From NCBI RefSeq assembly GCF_902705875.1, contig NZ_CACSIK010000001.1, positions 985,994 through 1,049,993 on the forward strand: DNA of 64,000 bases. The letters run 5' to 3'. Both the position numbers and the translations under genes were made by a program. This document shows, piece after piece, positions 26,267 through 34,814 of the stretch (the stretch's first letter is position 1; each line of letters begins with the position of its first letter). The notes beneath the pieces are model-generated. The model saw nothing but the letters and a program-made list of their open reading frames with translations. It did not search any database and was not told the origin of the DNA. This DNA is from Zhongshania aliphaticivorans. GTDB taxonomy: Bacteria; Pseudomonadota; Gammaproteobacteria; Pseudomonadales; Spongiibacteraceae.

Positions 26267-27331
26267 ATGAGTCAGGTAGCGCAAGTGCCGCGCCAGCCAC
26301 ATATTATTGAGGCAGCGGAATTACCCGACCGTTATGCCCGTGGTTGGTACTGTCTCGGTCTGGCCAGTGAATATACCAATAAGCCAGTAAAGCTCAATTA
26401 TTTTGGCACCCGTATGGTCGCCTACCGTGGTGAAGATGGTGAGGTGCATATTCTTGACGGATACTGTCCGCATATGGGCGCCGATCTCAGTGAGGGCTGT
26501 GTTGAAGAAAATTCTATTCGTTGCCCTTTCCACGCATGGCGCTGGGGTGCAGACGGTGTTTGTGATGACATACCTTATGCGAAGCGAATTCCTGCTAAGG
26601 CGGTGATTCGTTCCTACCCTACCTTGGAGGAAAACCATTTATTGTTCATGTGGTTTGACCCTGAAGGTAATCCACCAATAGAAGACCAACGCCCGCCACG
26701 TATTGATGACGTGTACAGTGATGATTGGACAATATGGCAAATGGATTTAATGACGATCCAAACCAATGCTCGCGAGCTAATCGATAATATGGCAGACGTG
26801 GCGCATTTTGGTCCTATTCATGGTGCGCCGATTAAACAATTTAAAAATATCGTTTATAAGCATGCGTATCGCCAAGAATTAACAGGTGGCTCTGAGCTGT
26901 TGGCTGAAGACGGTGAACTTAGCTCAGAAGCGACCTATTATGGTCCGGCTTACATGAACACGTTTATGACTGGGCAAGTGGACGGGATGGATGTGGCGTC
27001 TAGACTGTTAGTGACCCATGTGCCCATTGATACCCATAGTTTTGATCTGCGTTTTGGTGTGGCGGTGAAGAAAATTGCCGGTATGAGTGATGAACAAAAT
27101 GAGGAAATGGCTCGCCAATATACCCAGCAGAATCGCGAGGCCTTTTTCCAGGATGTACATATTTGGCACACCAAAACTCGCGTCGATAATCCGGTGTTGT
27201 GTGATGGTGATGGGCCAATCAACCGCCTTCGCCAGTGGTACCAACAATTTTACTTAGATATTGCAGACGTGCCCGACACGTTTAATGAAAAGCGTGAGTA
27301 CGTTGTTGATTATGCAATCCGCAATCCATAA
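26267..27331 (+). CDS. Rieske oxygenase alpha subunit, KshA-like
   Basis: A 354-residue ring hydroxylase. The Rieske [2Fe-2S] ligands are Cys67-His69 (GYCPHMG) and Cys86-His89 (RCPFHAW). The mononuclear iron site follows in NARELIDNMADVAHFGPIHG (about 158-177). Length and sequence style match 3-ketosteroid 9-alpha-hydroxylase (KshA) and related Rieske monooxygenases more than aromatic-ring dioxygenases. ATG 26267 has AAGGAGA 6 nt upstream. The next two genes, an extradiol dioxygenase and a flavin hydroxylase, form a short operon with it. The reductase partner is not in the window. A paralogue ends at position 151. Confidence 0.88.
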   Translation: MSQVAQVPRQPHIIEAAELPDRYARGWYCLGLASEYTNKPVKLNYFGTRMVAYRGEDGEVHILDGYCPHMGADLSEGCVEENSIRCPFHAWRWGADGVCDDIPYAKRIPAKAVIRSYPTLEENHLLFMWFDPEGNPPIEDQRPPRIDDVYSDDWTIWQMDLMTIQTNARELIDNMADVAHFGPIHGAPIKQFKNIVYKHAYRQELTGGSELLAEDGELSSEATYYGPAYMNTFMTGQVDGMDVASRLLVTHVPIDTHSFDLRFGVAVKKIAGMSDEQNEEMARQYTQQNREAFFQDVHIWHTKTRVDNPVLCDGDGPINRLRQWYQQFYLDIADVPDTFNEKREYVVDYAIRNP

Positions 27332-27357
27332 CTAAAGTAAAAATAATAGGGAATAAC

Positions 27358-28269
27358 ATGGATATTCGCAGCTTAGGATATGTGGTCATTGAATCAACCG
27401 AGCCTCAGCAGTGGTTGGATTACGGAACCAATATTTTGGGGTTAATGGTTGCGCCAACCATGCCCAATGATGACAACGTGTATTTAAAATTAGATTCGCG
27501 ACCTTATCGGTTTGCCGTTGTTAAATCTGATGTCAATAAGCTGGCTTATTGTGGTTGGGAGCTGCCTGATGAAGCCGGTTTTATGGCGGCAAAAGATGAG
27601 CTTAATGCCGCCGGTGTGTCATTTGAAGAAGCTTCTAATACAGAAGCACAAGCACGGCGGGTTAGAGGCTTGATTCGTTTACAAGACCCTTCAGGCAATG
27701 GTTTGGAGTTGTTTTGGGGCGGCGAGCTGGATTACGCCAAGTTTATCTCCCCCATGGGAATTGCCGGATTTGAAACTGGAGACAATGGCAATATGGGGCT
27801 AGGTCATGCCGTGTTGCCAGCCGCTAAACTCGTTGAAACGCATTTGTTCTATAAAAATGTATTGGGTTTTGGCGACAGCGACTATATGCATTTTAAATTT
27901 TCGCCCGATCCCGCAGACCCAGGGCAGGGCTTAAACTTTATGCATGTTAATAACCCTCGTCATCACAGCTTGGCGTTGTATGAAGATCAGGCAAACCCTC
28001 TGGGCTGCGTGCATTTAATGCTAGAAGTAAAGGATGTTAATGAGGTCGGTTACTGTCTGGATAGAGTGGAAGCCGCAGAAATTCCTATAGTGTCTACGCT
28101 TGGGCGCCATACCAATGACAATATGCTGTCATTTTATATGGCGACACCAACCGGTTTTGCCATGGAGTTTGGGACTGACGGTTTACAAATGGATTGGGAA
28201 GGGTTTACCCCCACCGTCACTAGCCTGCCCAGTTTGTGGGGGCATAAATTTAACATGCCAGATGCCTAG
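27358..28269 (+). CDS. type I extradiol dioxygenase, HsaC/BphC-like
   Basis: A 303-residue two-domain vicinal-oxygen-chelate enzyme. Fe(II) ligands by spacing are His150 (GLGHAV), His219 (CVHLML) and Glu270 (AMEFG), with acid-base His at 202-203 (PRHHSLAL) and His251, matching the BphC pattern. It cleaves a catechol ring; beside KshA- and HsaA-like genes the likely substrate is the catecholic steroid 3,4-DHSA or a similar fused-ring catechol. It starts 26 bp after the oxygenase, with AGGGAATAAC before ATG. Confidence 0.88.
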   Translation: MDIRSLGYVVIESTEPQQWLDYGTNILGLMVAPTMPNDDNVYLKLDSRPYRFAVVKSDVNKLAYCGWELPDEAGFMAAKDELNAAGVSFEEASNTEAQARRVRGLIRLQDPSGNGLELFWGGELDYAKFISPMGIAGFETGDNGNMGLGHAVLPAAKLVETHLFYKNVLGFGDSDYMHFKFSPDPADPGQGLNFMHVNNPRHHSLALYEDQANPLGCVHLMLEVKDVNEVGYCLDRVEAAEIPIVSTLGRHTNDNMLSFYMATPTGFAMEFGTDGLQMDWEGFTPTVTSLPSLWGHKFNMPDA

Positions 28270-28341
28270 ATATTCATAGTTAAATTTGGGTGTCCAAGCG
28301 GTTATTGCCTTACCAATAATAAAGAACACAGGAGAAATTCG

Positions 28342-29526
28342 ATGAGCGTAGTGCAAGCAAAAACAGCCACTGGCACGCTGTCTGTAGATGAAATGATGGC
28401 CGCGATAACGGCGATGCAGCCAAGGTTGCGAGAGCGTGCAGCTGAGACAAAGGCACTGCGTAAAGTGCCACAGGCGTCGATTGATGAGCTGCAAGAGATA
28501 GGCTTTTTCCTTGCCTTGCAGCCCAAACGGTATGGCGGCCTTGAGCTTACGCCGCAAGATTTTTTCCGAATGCAGATTGCCTTGGCAGAGGCATGTATGT
28601 CTACGGCTTGGGCCAGCGGCATTATTGCAGTGCACGCTTTTCAAATTGCGGTCATGGATGATCGTGCTCAGCAGGCAATTTGGGGAGACTCCATTCATAC
28701 CCGAGTTTCTTCGTCTTACGCGCCTATGGGCAAGGTTACGCCTGTTGATGGAGGGTTTAAGCTGAGTGGTCGTTGGGGCTGGTCTAGCGGCAGTGATCAC
28801 TGTACCTGGGCTTTACTTGGCGCCATCATACCGGGTGATGGATACCGTACTTTTCTTGTCCCCAAGGGTGACTACGAGATTATTGATACTTGGCAGTCTA
28901 TGGGCTTAGAGGGTACTGGAAGCAATGATATTGTTGTGGATGATGTGTTTGTTCCAGATTACATGACCCACAAACAAAGTGATGGCTTTGCCTGTACCAA
29001 TCCCGGGCAGAAGGTAAATACGGCGCCGCTATACCAGCTACCTTGGGCGCAAACCTTTATTCGCGTGGTTTGCACACCGGCAATTGGTGCCTGTAAAGCT
29101 GCTGTGGATTTGTATAAACACGCTGTGCTCAATAAGGCTAGCGGTGACCCAACTAAGTTGGCGGGAGATACCCAAGTACAAGAGCGCATTGCTGCCGCGC
29201 AAAATGGTATCGATGAGATGGAAGCACTGCTCTATCGGAATTTTGATGCCATGATGGCTTTGGTTGAGGCGGGTAAACCAGTGCCAATTGAGGACCGTGT
29301 CCGTTACCGTTATCACGCATCGTTGGTGATTACCAAGAGCATTGGTATTGTCGATTCCCTGTTTGAAGTGGCGGGAGGGCAGTCGGTATTCTTGGGCAGT
29401 GAAATCCAACAGCGCTTCCTTGATATTCATACTGCTAGAGCGCACGTCGCCAATAATCCAACAAGCTTTGCAAGGAACTTGGGCGGTTTGGGGCTAGGAA
29501 TGGAGAACGGCGATTTCTTTGTATGA
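28342..29526 (+). CDS. flavin-dependent monooxygenase oxygenase component, HsaA-like
   Basis: A 394-residue protein of the acyl-CoA-dehydrogenase-fold hydroxylases (HpaH/HsaA group). Typical elements are FALQPKRYGGLELTPQDFF-like substrate-loop sequence, GRWGWSSGSDHCTWALLGA and the C-terminal GGQSVFLGSEIQQRFLDIHTARAHVANN. HsaA hydroxylates 3-HSA to the catechol cut by HsaC, using FMNH2 from a separate reductase that is not seen here. The preceding gene is 72 bp upstream. A strong terminator ends the operon. Confidence 0.88.
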   Translation: MSVVQAKTATGTLSVDEMMAAITAMQPRLRERAAETKALRKVPQASIDELQEIGFFLALQPKRYGGLELTPQDFFRMQIALAEACMSTAWASGIIAVHAFQIAVMDDRAQQAIWGDSIHTRVSSSYAPMGKVTPVDGGFKLSGRWGWSSGSDHCTWALLGAIIPGDGYRTFLVPKGDYEIIDTWQSMGLEGTGSNDIVVDDVFVPDYMTHKQSDGFACTNPGQKVNTAPLYQLPWAQTFIRVVCTPAIGACKAAVDLYKHAVLNKASGDPTKLAGDTQVQERIAAAQNGIDEMEALLYRNFDAMMALVEAGKPVPIEDRVRYRYHASLVITKSIGIVDSLFEVAGGQSVFLGSEIQQRFLDIHTARAHVANNPTSFARNLGGLGLGMENGDFFV

Positions 29527-29553
29527 TATAGCCGTTTAGGTCATTGTGTTATC

Positions 29554-29579
29554 AAAGCCCAGCTCAGCTGGGCTTTTTT
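29554..29579 (+). terminator. Rho-independent terminator of the ring-degradation operon
   Basis: AAAGCCCAGC and GCTGGGCTTT pair around TCA, and the T-run continues (29574-29579). It lies 28 bp after the stop codon. Confidence 0.92.
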
Positions 29580-29913
29580 ATGCCTGGATATTGGGGGCTT
29601 GGGGTATTCTTGTGAATATTTTTATCGAATATAGGTGTACATATTTTTTGTCGACTGTTATGTGGTTGGGCAATCATCACGCTTCAGATTAGGTGGAATT
29701 AAGCGACCATCAAAGAATTTTTCTCTACTATTGATATCCATTTCAGTTCTTCTTTTTCTGAATTTTATTAGAAGGTAAATAATTTTTCTGTCAGATAAAT
29801 GGCATATACTATAAATTTGCGACTGCTTTGCAGTTGATACGAGTAGGGGCGGATGAAATCTGAATTTCTGGTGTTAAGTGGAGCCATTGCCTACAATAAA
29901 AAATGATTCATAT
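29580..29913 (+). other. intergenic region at the left edge of the AT-rich island
   Basis: About 330 bp without a convincing gene or repeat. Base composition becomes visibly more AT-rich here and stays so to about 33300. Confidence 0.4.
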
Positions 29914-30540
29914 TCAATGTGATAGGTACGAATCAGTTGAAAGGCGGGTGAAGTGATAAGTTTTGATTTGCTTGGTTTGAGAAAGAAAGTTTAGACAAGC
30001 ATCGTTAAGTAAGCATTTGAGTATGTATTCTGGTGGAATTGCAGACACAACATTGTTCTCGATTCTTTTACACGAAAATAAAGCCTGATCGACTCGTTGA
30101 ACACCTAGCTTCTTAAGTATTGTGTATTCACCTTCACGAATATAATAGAGCATTCTTTCGGGCCTTAGGTTATTTCTTCGGCAATGCTCTAGCCAGATCA
30201 CGAAAAAAATAAAATTTCGACGAGCAAGGTCTAAAGAAATAGGCTCCATCGCTGCGACACGAGCTAAATAGAACTGGTTACTTGGATAAATGCTAAATAT
30301 ATCTCGAATTTCTTTAGGTATGGTTTCAAGCCAAGAATTTGTCGATGCACAGTTGTTTTTATTCCATCGAAGAGATATACCTACATAATCGTAAAGATGT
30401 TTATTGTGAAAGTTACCATTGTTGTCGGGATACATAACGTTTAATTTTTCTTTCCAGGATCCAATGTAAATAATTGGTGTGCTAGAGATAAATATTAGAT
30501 GCTCGAAAGCCCAGATTGGAGTATCGTTGTGATCAATCAT
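29914..30540 (-). CDS. unknown partner of the FtsZ-like protein
   Basis: A 208-residue protein, start MIDHNDTPIWAFEHLIFISS. ATG 30540 is chosen because it overlaps the upstream FtsZ-like stop codon by 8 bp, giving translational coupling; a start at 30579 would overlap by 47 bp. The centre and C-terminus (IYPSNQFYLARVAAMEPISLDLARRNFIFFVIWLE, then ILKKLGVQR, SCKRIENNVV and CLNDACLNFL-like elements) recall an uncharacterised family with a repeated pattern of short helices; I cannot name it. Mostly helical, no signal peptide, no nuclease motif seen. It is encoded in one operon with the GTPase-like protein and may be its effector. Confidence 0.65.
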   Translation of the reverse strand: MIDHNDTPIWAFEHLIFISSTPIIYIGSWKEKLNVMYPDNNGNFHNKHLYDYVGISLRWNKNNCASTNSWLETIPKEIRDIFSIYPSNQFYLARVAAMEPISLDLARRNFIFFVIWLEHCRRNNLRPERMLYYIREGEYTILKKLGVQRVDQALFSCKRIENNVVSAIPPEYILKCLLNDACLNFLSQTKQIKTYHFTRLSTDSYLSH

Positions 30541-31090
30541 AACTCTTGGTCCTGACGTTTCTGTAGATATACTGTTCAACCTCTATCGCAATACGTTCCA
30601 AAAATTGAGTCAGAGATTCATTTGGGTGATTTTCTAGGCGATCTTGTAACGCTATCTTTTTGAAACTATTAATATTAATTAGGCTATTAGATATTTTCTG
30701 GAACTGAACCTTTGATTTATGAACTCGTACATGTTCGAACACAAATGGCGAAAAAACGATTAAATGTAGTTCCGCTCGAATTGGAATTAGAGCTTCGATT
30801 AAAGCAGGTATTGCATTAGCGCAGCTTCCACCAAGTCCACAAATTATGAAGCACTGGCGTGCTCCCGTTACTAATTCAAGTAAATTAGACTGTATATGGT
30901 GATAAAAACTATTTCGGATCAGGGAGAAGTCACTTTCCTTGAGGATAATGCGATTCTTCTCTGGTACCGATTCGATGGATTTCGAGTCTGTATTCACATA
31001 TAGGTATTTGATATCGTGAACTTGCAAGCCCATTACAATTCTATCTAAAGTATTTTTTCCGGCACCACCTAAACCAATTACTATATTCAT
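30533..31090 (-). CDS. FtsZ/tubulin-like GTPase domain protein, truncated form
   Basis: A 185-residue protein resembling the N-terminal GTP-binding domain of FtsZ. The T1 loop is GLGGAGKN (6-13). VNTDSKSIE (32-40) matches FtsZ NTDxxxL. The tubulin signature position has GLGGSCANA (85-93) rather than GGGTGTG. SPFVFEHVR (114-122) matches the FtsZ KPFxFEGxxR element, and NSLININSFKK (135-145) matches the DxLIVIPND stretch. The protein stops after the H7-like helix (ESLTQFLERIAIEVEQYI), so T7, which completes the partner's active site during polymerisation, and the C-terminal domain are missing. It could bind nucleotide but hardly form normal FtsZ filaments. First gene of a two-gene operon divergent from a WYL regulator. 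Confidence 0.75.
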   Translation of the reverse strand: MNIVIGLGGAGKNTLDRIVMGLQVHDIKYLYVNTDSKSIESVPEKNRIILKESDFSLIRNSFYHHIQSNLLELVTGARQCFIICGLGGSCANAIPALIEALIPIRAELHLIVFSPFVFEHVRVHKSKVQFQKISNSLININSFKKIALQDRLENHPNESLTQFLERIAIEVEQYIYRNVRTKSYD

Positions 31091-31137
31091 ATGCCTTTAC
31101 TCGCTTTTTTTTAATAATGGGCATATTGTCTACAAGT

Positions 31138-31158
31138 CTGCGACAATTTTTGTCGCAG
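31138..31158. promoter_or_regulatory. perfect inverted-repeat operator between divergent genes
   Basis: CTGCGACAA (31138-31146) and TTGTCGCAG (31150-31158) are perfect 9-bp arms around TTT. The repeat lies 47 bp from the FtsZ-like start and 36 bp from the WYL regulator start, as expected for an autoregulated operator controlling both directions. Confidence 0.75.
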
Positions 31159-31194
31159 GGAGTCGTTAAAGTGATTCCTGTCGGAGATTTAGAT

Positions 31195-32178
31195 ATGGGT
31201 AAGAAAATCCAGAGAATAATGGCAATGTTGAGTTTGATACCACGCGAGCCGGCTAAAATTTCAACAGATCGTCTTATGGGCTACCTATCTGATGCTGGAC
31301 TTGCAGTTACTCAGCGAACGATACAACGAGATCTTCATGAAATTAGCACTACTTATCCAATTGTATTGGACGAGCGAAGTAAGCCCTTTGGTTGGTCATA
31401 TATGGCTGGGTACAGCTACCAGGGTGTGACTATGAATCCGTTTGAAGCGCTTGCATTTATTATTGCAGCCAGAGAATTTTCAAGTCGTTTACCAAGTGGA
31501 GTTGCGCAATACCTTACACCTCAAGTGATTGTGGCAAAGCGTGCTCTTGAATCTTATTCATCAAATTTAGCGGCATTTGATAAAAAAGTAGTACGAATTT
31601 CAGCAGGTTTTAAACTGCAACCTGCTGAAATCAATCATTCAATATTAGATGCGGTCTATGACGGTTTACTTCGAGAGAAAATATTGGAGCTTGATTACAC
31701 TTTAAAAAAGAGAGTCAGAGTTCATCCACTGGGTTTAATATTCAAAGATCAGATTACCTATCTGGTTGGTACATTTTGGAATTATAAAGATGTGAGACAG
31801 TTAGCGCTACATCGAATTAAAAATTGCATTGTTACAGATAGCGATTTAAAGGTGCCAGTAGGTTTCAATCTTCAAAAGTATGAAGAAACTGGAGCTCTTG
31901 GATGTCTTAAGTCAAATAAAAAGATTAACCTGGAATTAAAAATGAGAATCGCAGCGGCGAAACATCTTAGAGACACTCCTATTTCAGATGATCAGGTGAT
32001 TACAGAACCTGACATGGAAGGTTGGGTAACTGTTTCAGGGACATTGCCGGATCGTGAAGATTTTCGCTGGTGGATTCTTGGGTTTGGTGAGCAGGTGGAG
32101 GTGATAAAACCTCTAGCTCTCCGGAAGAATATTATAATTACTGCAAAGAGGATGAGGGAATTATATGGAGAAGAATGA
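31195..32178 (+). CDS. WYL-domain transcriptional regulator
   Basis: A 327-residue regulator of the HTH-WYL-WCX type. Residues 1-65 are a winged helix-turn-helix (KISTDRLMGYLSDAGLAVTQRTIQRDLHEI). The WYL domain (about 145-215) has KILELDYTLKKRVRVHPLGLIFKDQITYLVG and ALHRIKNC. The C-terminal WCX part ends with WWILGFGEQVEVIKPLALR. ATG 31195 has GGAG 8 nt upstream; the frame is open upstream to 31117 without a better start. Regulators of this build (BrxR, CapW) control phage-defence operons from inverted repeats, and such a repeat lies just upstream. It overlaps the next gene by 14 bp. Confidence 0.9.
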   Translation: MGKKIQRIMAMLSLIPREPAKISTDRLMGYLSDAGLAVTQRTIQRDLHEISTTYPIVLDERSKPFGWSYMAGYSYQGVTMNPFEALAFIIAAREFSSRLPSGVAQYLTPQVIVAKRALESYSSNLAAFDKKVVRISAGFKLQPAEINHSILDAVYDGLLREKILELDYTLKKRVRVHPLGLIFKDQITYLVGTFWNYKDVRQLALHRIKNCIVTDSDLKVPVGFNLQKYEETGALGCLKSNKKINLELKMRIAAAKHLRDTPISDDQVITEPDMEGWVTVSGTLPDREDFRWWILGFGEQVEVIKPLALRKNIIITAKRMRELYGEE

Positions 32179-32860
32179 AGCAGTAAATTTATGGGAAGCT
32201 GCTAAATCACAGCTGTCCGAAAAATATTTTCAGATTTTAGAAGATCATTGTATGCTAGATATTTATACAGTAAAGGGGCATTCTGGTGTTTTCTTATCAA
32301 GTCCCCCGATTGCATTTTTTTTGGCAAAAAAGCGGGTGATGGTAGTTGGCAGAGAACCAATGGGGTGGCGAGACGCTAGCTGTCCTTATAAGCTTGGCAA
32401 AGATACTGATATTAATTCTATTAATTCATCTATGCGTGTTGCTAACAAGTTTGATCTAGAGAAGAAATCAAGGTCTTGGTTTAAACGATTCTATTTTAAG
32501 GTTTCATCTGAAGTGGGTGGGGTGGAAAACTCCGCAGTTTGGTCAAATCTTTTTTGCGTCTCTTTTAAGAAAGGGAGTCCGCTAAAGAGCCCCGCTTTTG
32601 AGTCAATAAAATTTATATCACAGAAATTACTGTCAGCTCAAATAGAGGTACTTAAGCCAGACGTGATTTTTTTTGCATGCGGATACACAGGAGATAGTTT
32701 TATAAAAGAAGTTTTTGAGCTGACAGAGAGTGAAGTTTTGATACCACGATTACTTTGGAGGTTCAAAATTGATGGTATACAGTGTTTCAGAACTAGTCAC
32801 CCAAGATGGTTGCCCGGCCGTGAAGCTAGAAAGCAAGCAATTCAATTGGCGATAGTCTGA
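32165..32860 (+). CDS. uracil-DNA-glycosylase-superfamily-like protein
   Basis: A 231-residue protein. VMVVGREPMGW (58-68) resembles motif I of the UDG superfamily (GQDPY/GEAPG type), DVIFFACGYTGDSF resembles the central strand, and CFRTSHPRW (near 210) resembles the HPS motif of motif II. The usual catalytic Asp or Asn of motif I is not obvious, so glycosylase activity is unproven. The start overlaps the WYL gene by 14 bp, so both are translated together. In defence islands UDG-like proteins can act on modified phage DNA; that is inference here. Confidence 0.65.
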   Translation: MEKNEAVNLWEAAKSQLSEKYFQILEDHCMLDIYTVKGHSGVFLSSPPIAFFLAKKRVMVVGREPMGWRDASCPYKLGKDTDINSINSSMRVANKFDLEKKSRSWFKRFYFKVSSEVGGVENSAVWSNLFCVSFKKGSPLKSPAFESIKFISQKLLSAQIEVLKPDVIFFACGYTGDSFIKEVFELTESEVLIPRLLWRFKIDGIQCFRTSHPRWLPGREARKQAIQLAIV

Positions 32861-33335
32861 ACCCTTGGTCAGTCTTATATGCAAAGTAATACGATGGTTC
32901 ATTAAATTGTTGTAGCCTGATTCGTTTCTTATGTGGCGAGATTTTGTTCAATTTAATCAATGAGTTTAAGATTTGTAGGCTTCAAACTTTAATCATCTAA
33001 GTCTCGGAAATACAAATCCAGCTATGGTGGGCAGGAGCATATTAAATTGCATTCACCGAATGCATCGACCCTACGGATAGGGGCTTTTTAGACTGCTTAT
33101 TGCTAAATAAGGCCCTGATATCTGCTGGAATGAGTAAAAATGTAAATTGAAGCTTAGATATAGTGGGTACTGTTCCATTCTCATGCGCAACTGCGTATGG
33201 CACCCCCATTCTCTAAAGCAATGCGTTTCACCACAAGCTGTCATAAAAACTACTCATCAGTCTAGTCGCTGTCTTCTGAATAGACGTGTAACATAGCATT
33301 TTCACTCACTATTTATTTAAAGGATAGCGGTATTC
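32861..33335 (+). other. intergenic region between the island and pyk
   Basis: About 475 bp. CCCTACGGATAGGG then GCTTTTT (33072-33090) is a weak terminator-like hairpin. No gene is supported. The last 20 bp carry the pyk ribosome site AAAGGA. Confidence 0.4.
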
Positions 33336-34757
33336 ATGCGTCGAACTAAGATAGTAGCTACAGTGGGGCCCGCTTGTGATTCTCGCGCAATTCTGGCGGA
33401 GATGATTAGTGCAGGGGTGAATGTATTTCGTTTGAATTTCTCTCATGGCACTGCTGCTGAACACGCTGATAGGGCGGTTATGATTAGAGAACTAGCTGCA
33501 GAGGCTGGTTGTCATGTGGGTATATTAGGTGATTTACAGGGACCGAAAATTCGCCTGCGCAAACTTGCTGTTGACCCTATTTCTCTTGAGAAGGGCACCG
33601 AGCTGATTTTAGACACCCAGCTTGCGGATGGCGCCGGCGATGCTAGCCATATTGGCGTGGATTATGAACCCTTGGCGCGGTCAGTAAGTGCGGGTGATAT
33701 TTTATTGTTAGATGATGGCCGCTTACGCTTGTCTGTTGATCGAGTCGAGGGTGAGCAGGTGTTTTGCCGCTCAGAAAGCGTGGGTCAGCTCCAATCTCGC
33801 AAAGGAATAAACCGCTTGGGTGGCGGTTTGTCAGCTCCTGCCTTGACTGACAAAGATATGGAAGACATAAAATTAGCAGCCCGGATCGGCTTAGATTTTA
33901 TTGCGGTATCGTTTCCGAGTAGTGCTGCAGACATAAAGGATGCACGACTAAAGTTAGAGTCTGCGGGATGTTTTGCTCATATCATTGGCAAAATTGAGCG
34001 CGCTGAAGCGGTCGCTAACGATGAACACTTGGATGAGCTTATTGAAGCGTGTGATGGTGTCATGGTGGCGCGGGGTGATCTTGGTGTTGAGATTGGCGAC
34101 GCGAGTTTGATCGGTCTGCAAAAACACATTATTAAGCGGGCTAGAGTTTTAAATCGTCCGGTGATTACCGCGACCCAGATGATGGAGTCGATGGTGGCGA
34201 ACCCGGTTCCTACTCGTGCTGAAGTGTTTGATGTTGCCAATGCCGTTTTGGATGGCACCGACGCGGTGATGCTGTCGGCAGAAACAGCCTCTGGTATGTA
34301 TCCTGTTGATACCGTTCTTGCAATGGCAAGGAATTGTGAGGGCGCGGAGTTGTATCCTTCTGCCCGTAAATCCAGTTATCGCTTGGAACGAAAGTTCGAT
34401 TCAGTAGAAGAGACCTTGGCCATGAGTGCGGTATATGCGGCCAATCATCAAGTTGGTGTGAAGGCGATTGTATCAATGACAGAGACGGGGAAAACCACCT
34501 TGCTCATGTCCCGCCTAACGTCTGGCATCCCTATTTTTGCATTTAGTCGAAATGAAGAAACCTGCAACCGGGTGAGTTTGTATCGTGGTGTTTACGCTAT
34601 CGCAAGTCCGTCTGCTGGGATAGAGATTGCTGATTGCGTTAAGGTCATACAAGCGCAAGGGCATGTGCAACAGAATGATTTAATTCTAGGCACCACTGGC
34701 GACGAAGTGGGTGTCGATGGTCATACCAATACTTTAAAAATAGTGCGGGTGCATTAA
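33336..34757 (+). CDS. pyk: pyruvate kinase
   Basis: A 473-residue glycolytic enzyme converting phosphoenolpyruvate and ADP to pyruvate and ATP. Hallmarks: RTKIVATVGPA (3-13), FRLNFSHG (32-39), GDLQGPKIR, IGKIERAEA with the catalytic lysine, GVMVARGDLGVEI, and ITATQMMESM. ATG 33336 follows AAAGGATAG. It stands alone; a hairpin CGGTGA/TCACCG (34763-34780) follows without a T-run. Confidence 0.96.
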   Translation: MRRTKIVATVGPACDSRAILAEMISAGVNVFRLNFSHGTAAEHADRAVMIRELAAEAGCHVGILGDLQGPKIRLRKLAVDPISLEKGTELILDTQLADGAGDASHIGVDYEPLARSVSAGDILLLDDGRLRLSVDRVEGEQVFCRSESVGQLQSRKGINRLGGGLSAPALTDKDMEDIKLAARIGLDFIAVSFPSSAADIKDARLKLESAGCFAHIIGKIERAEAVANDEHLDELIEACDGVMVARGDLGVEIGDASLIGLQKHIIKRARVLNRPVITATQMMESMVANPVPTRAEVFDVANAVLDGTDAVMLSAETASGMYPVDTVLAMARNCEGAELYPSARKSSYRLERKFDSVEETLAMSAVYAANHQVGVKAIVSMTETGKTTLLMSRLTSGIPIFAFSRNEETCNRVSLYRGVYAIASPSAGIEIADCVKVIQAQGHVQQNDLILGTTGDEVGVDGHTNTLKIVRVH

Positions 34758-34814
34758 GTTTTCGGTGATGTTTCTCACCGTAACGCCGTTGCCCGCTAAG
34801 ATTGACGAATACTG

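Noticed and set aside
28183..28800. 205-codon frame on the minus strand across the extradiol dioxygenase/HsaA junction
   Set aside because: It overlaps two well-supported genes, has no recognisable motif and looks like a shadow of their codon pattern.
34763..34780. Hairpin after pyk as a terminator
   Set aside because: A 6-bp stem without a T-run is too weak to call.
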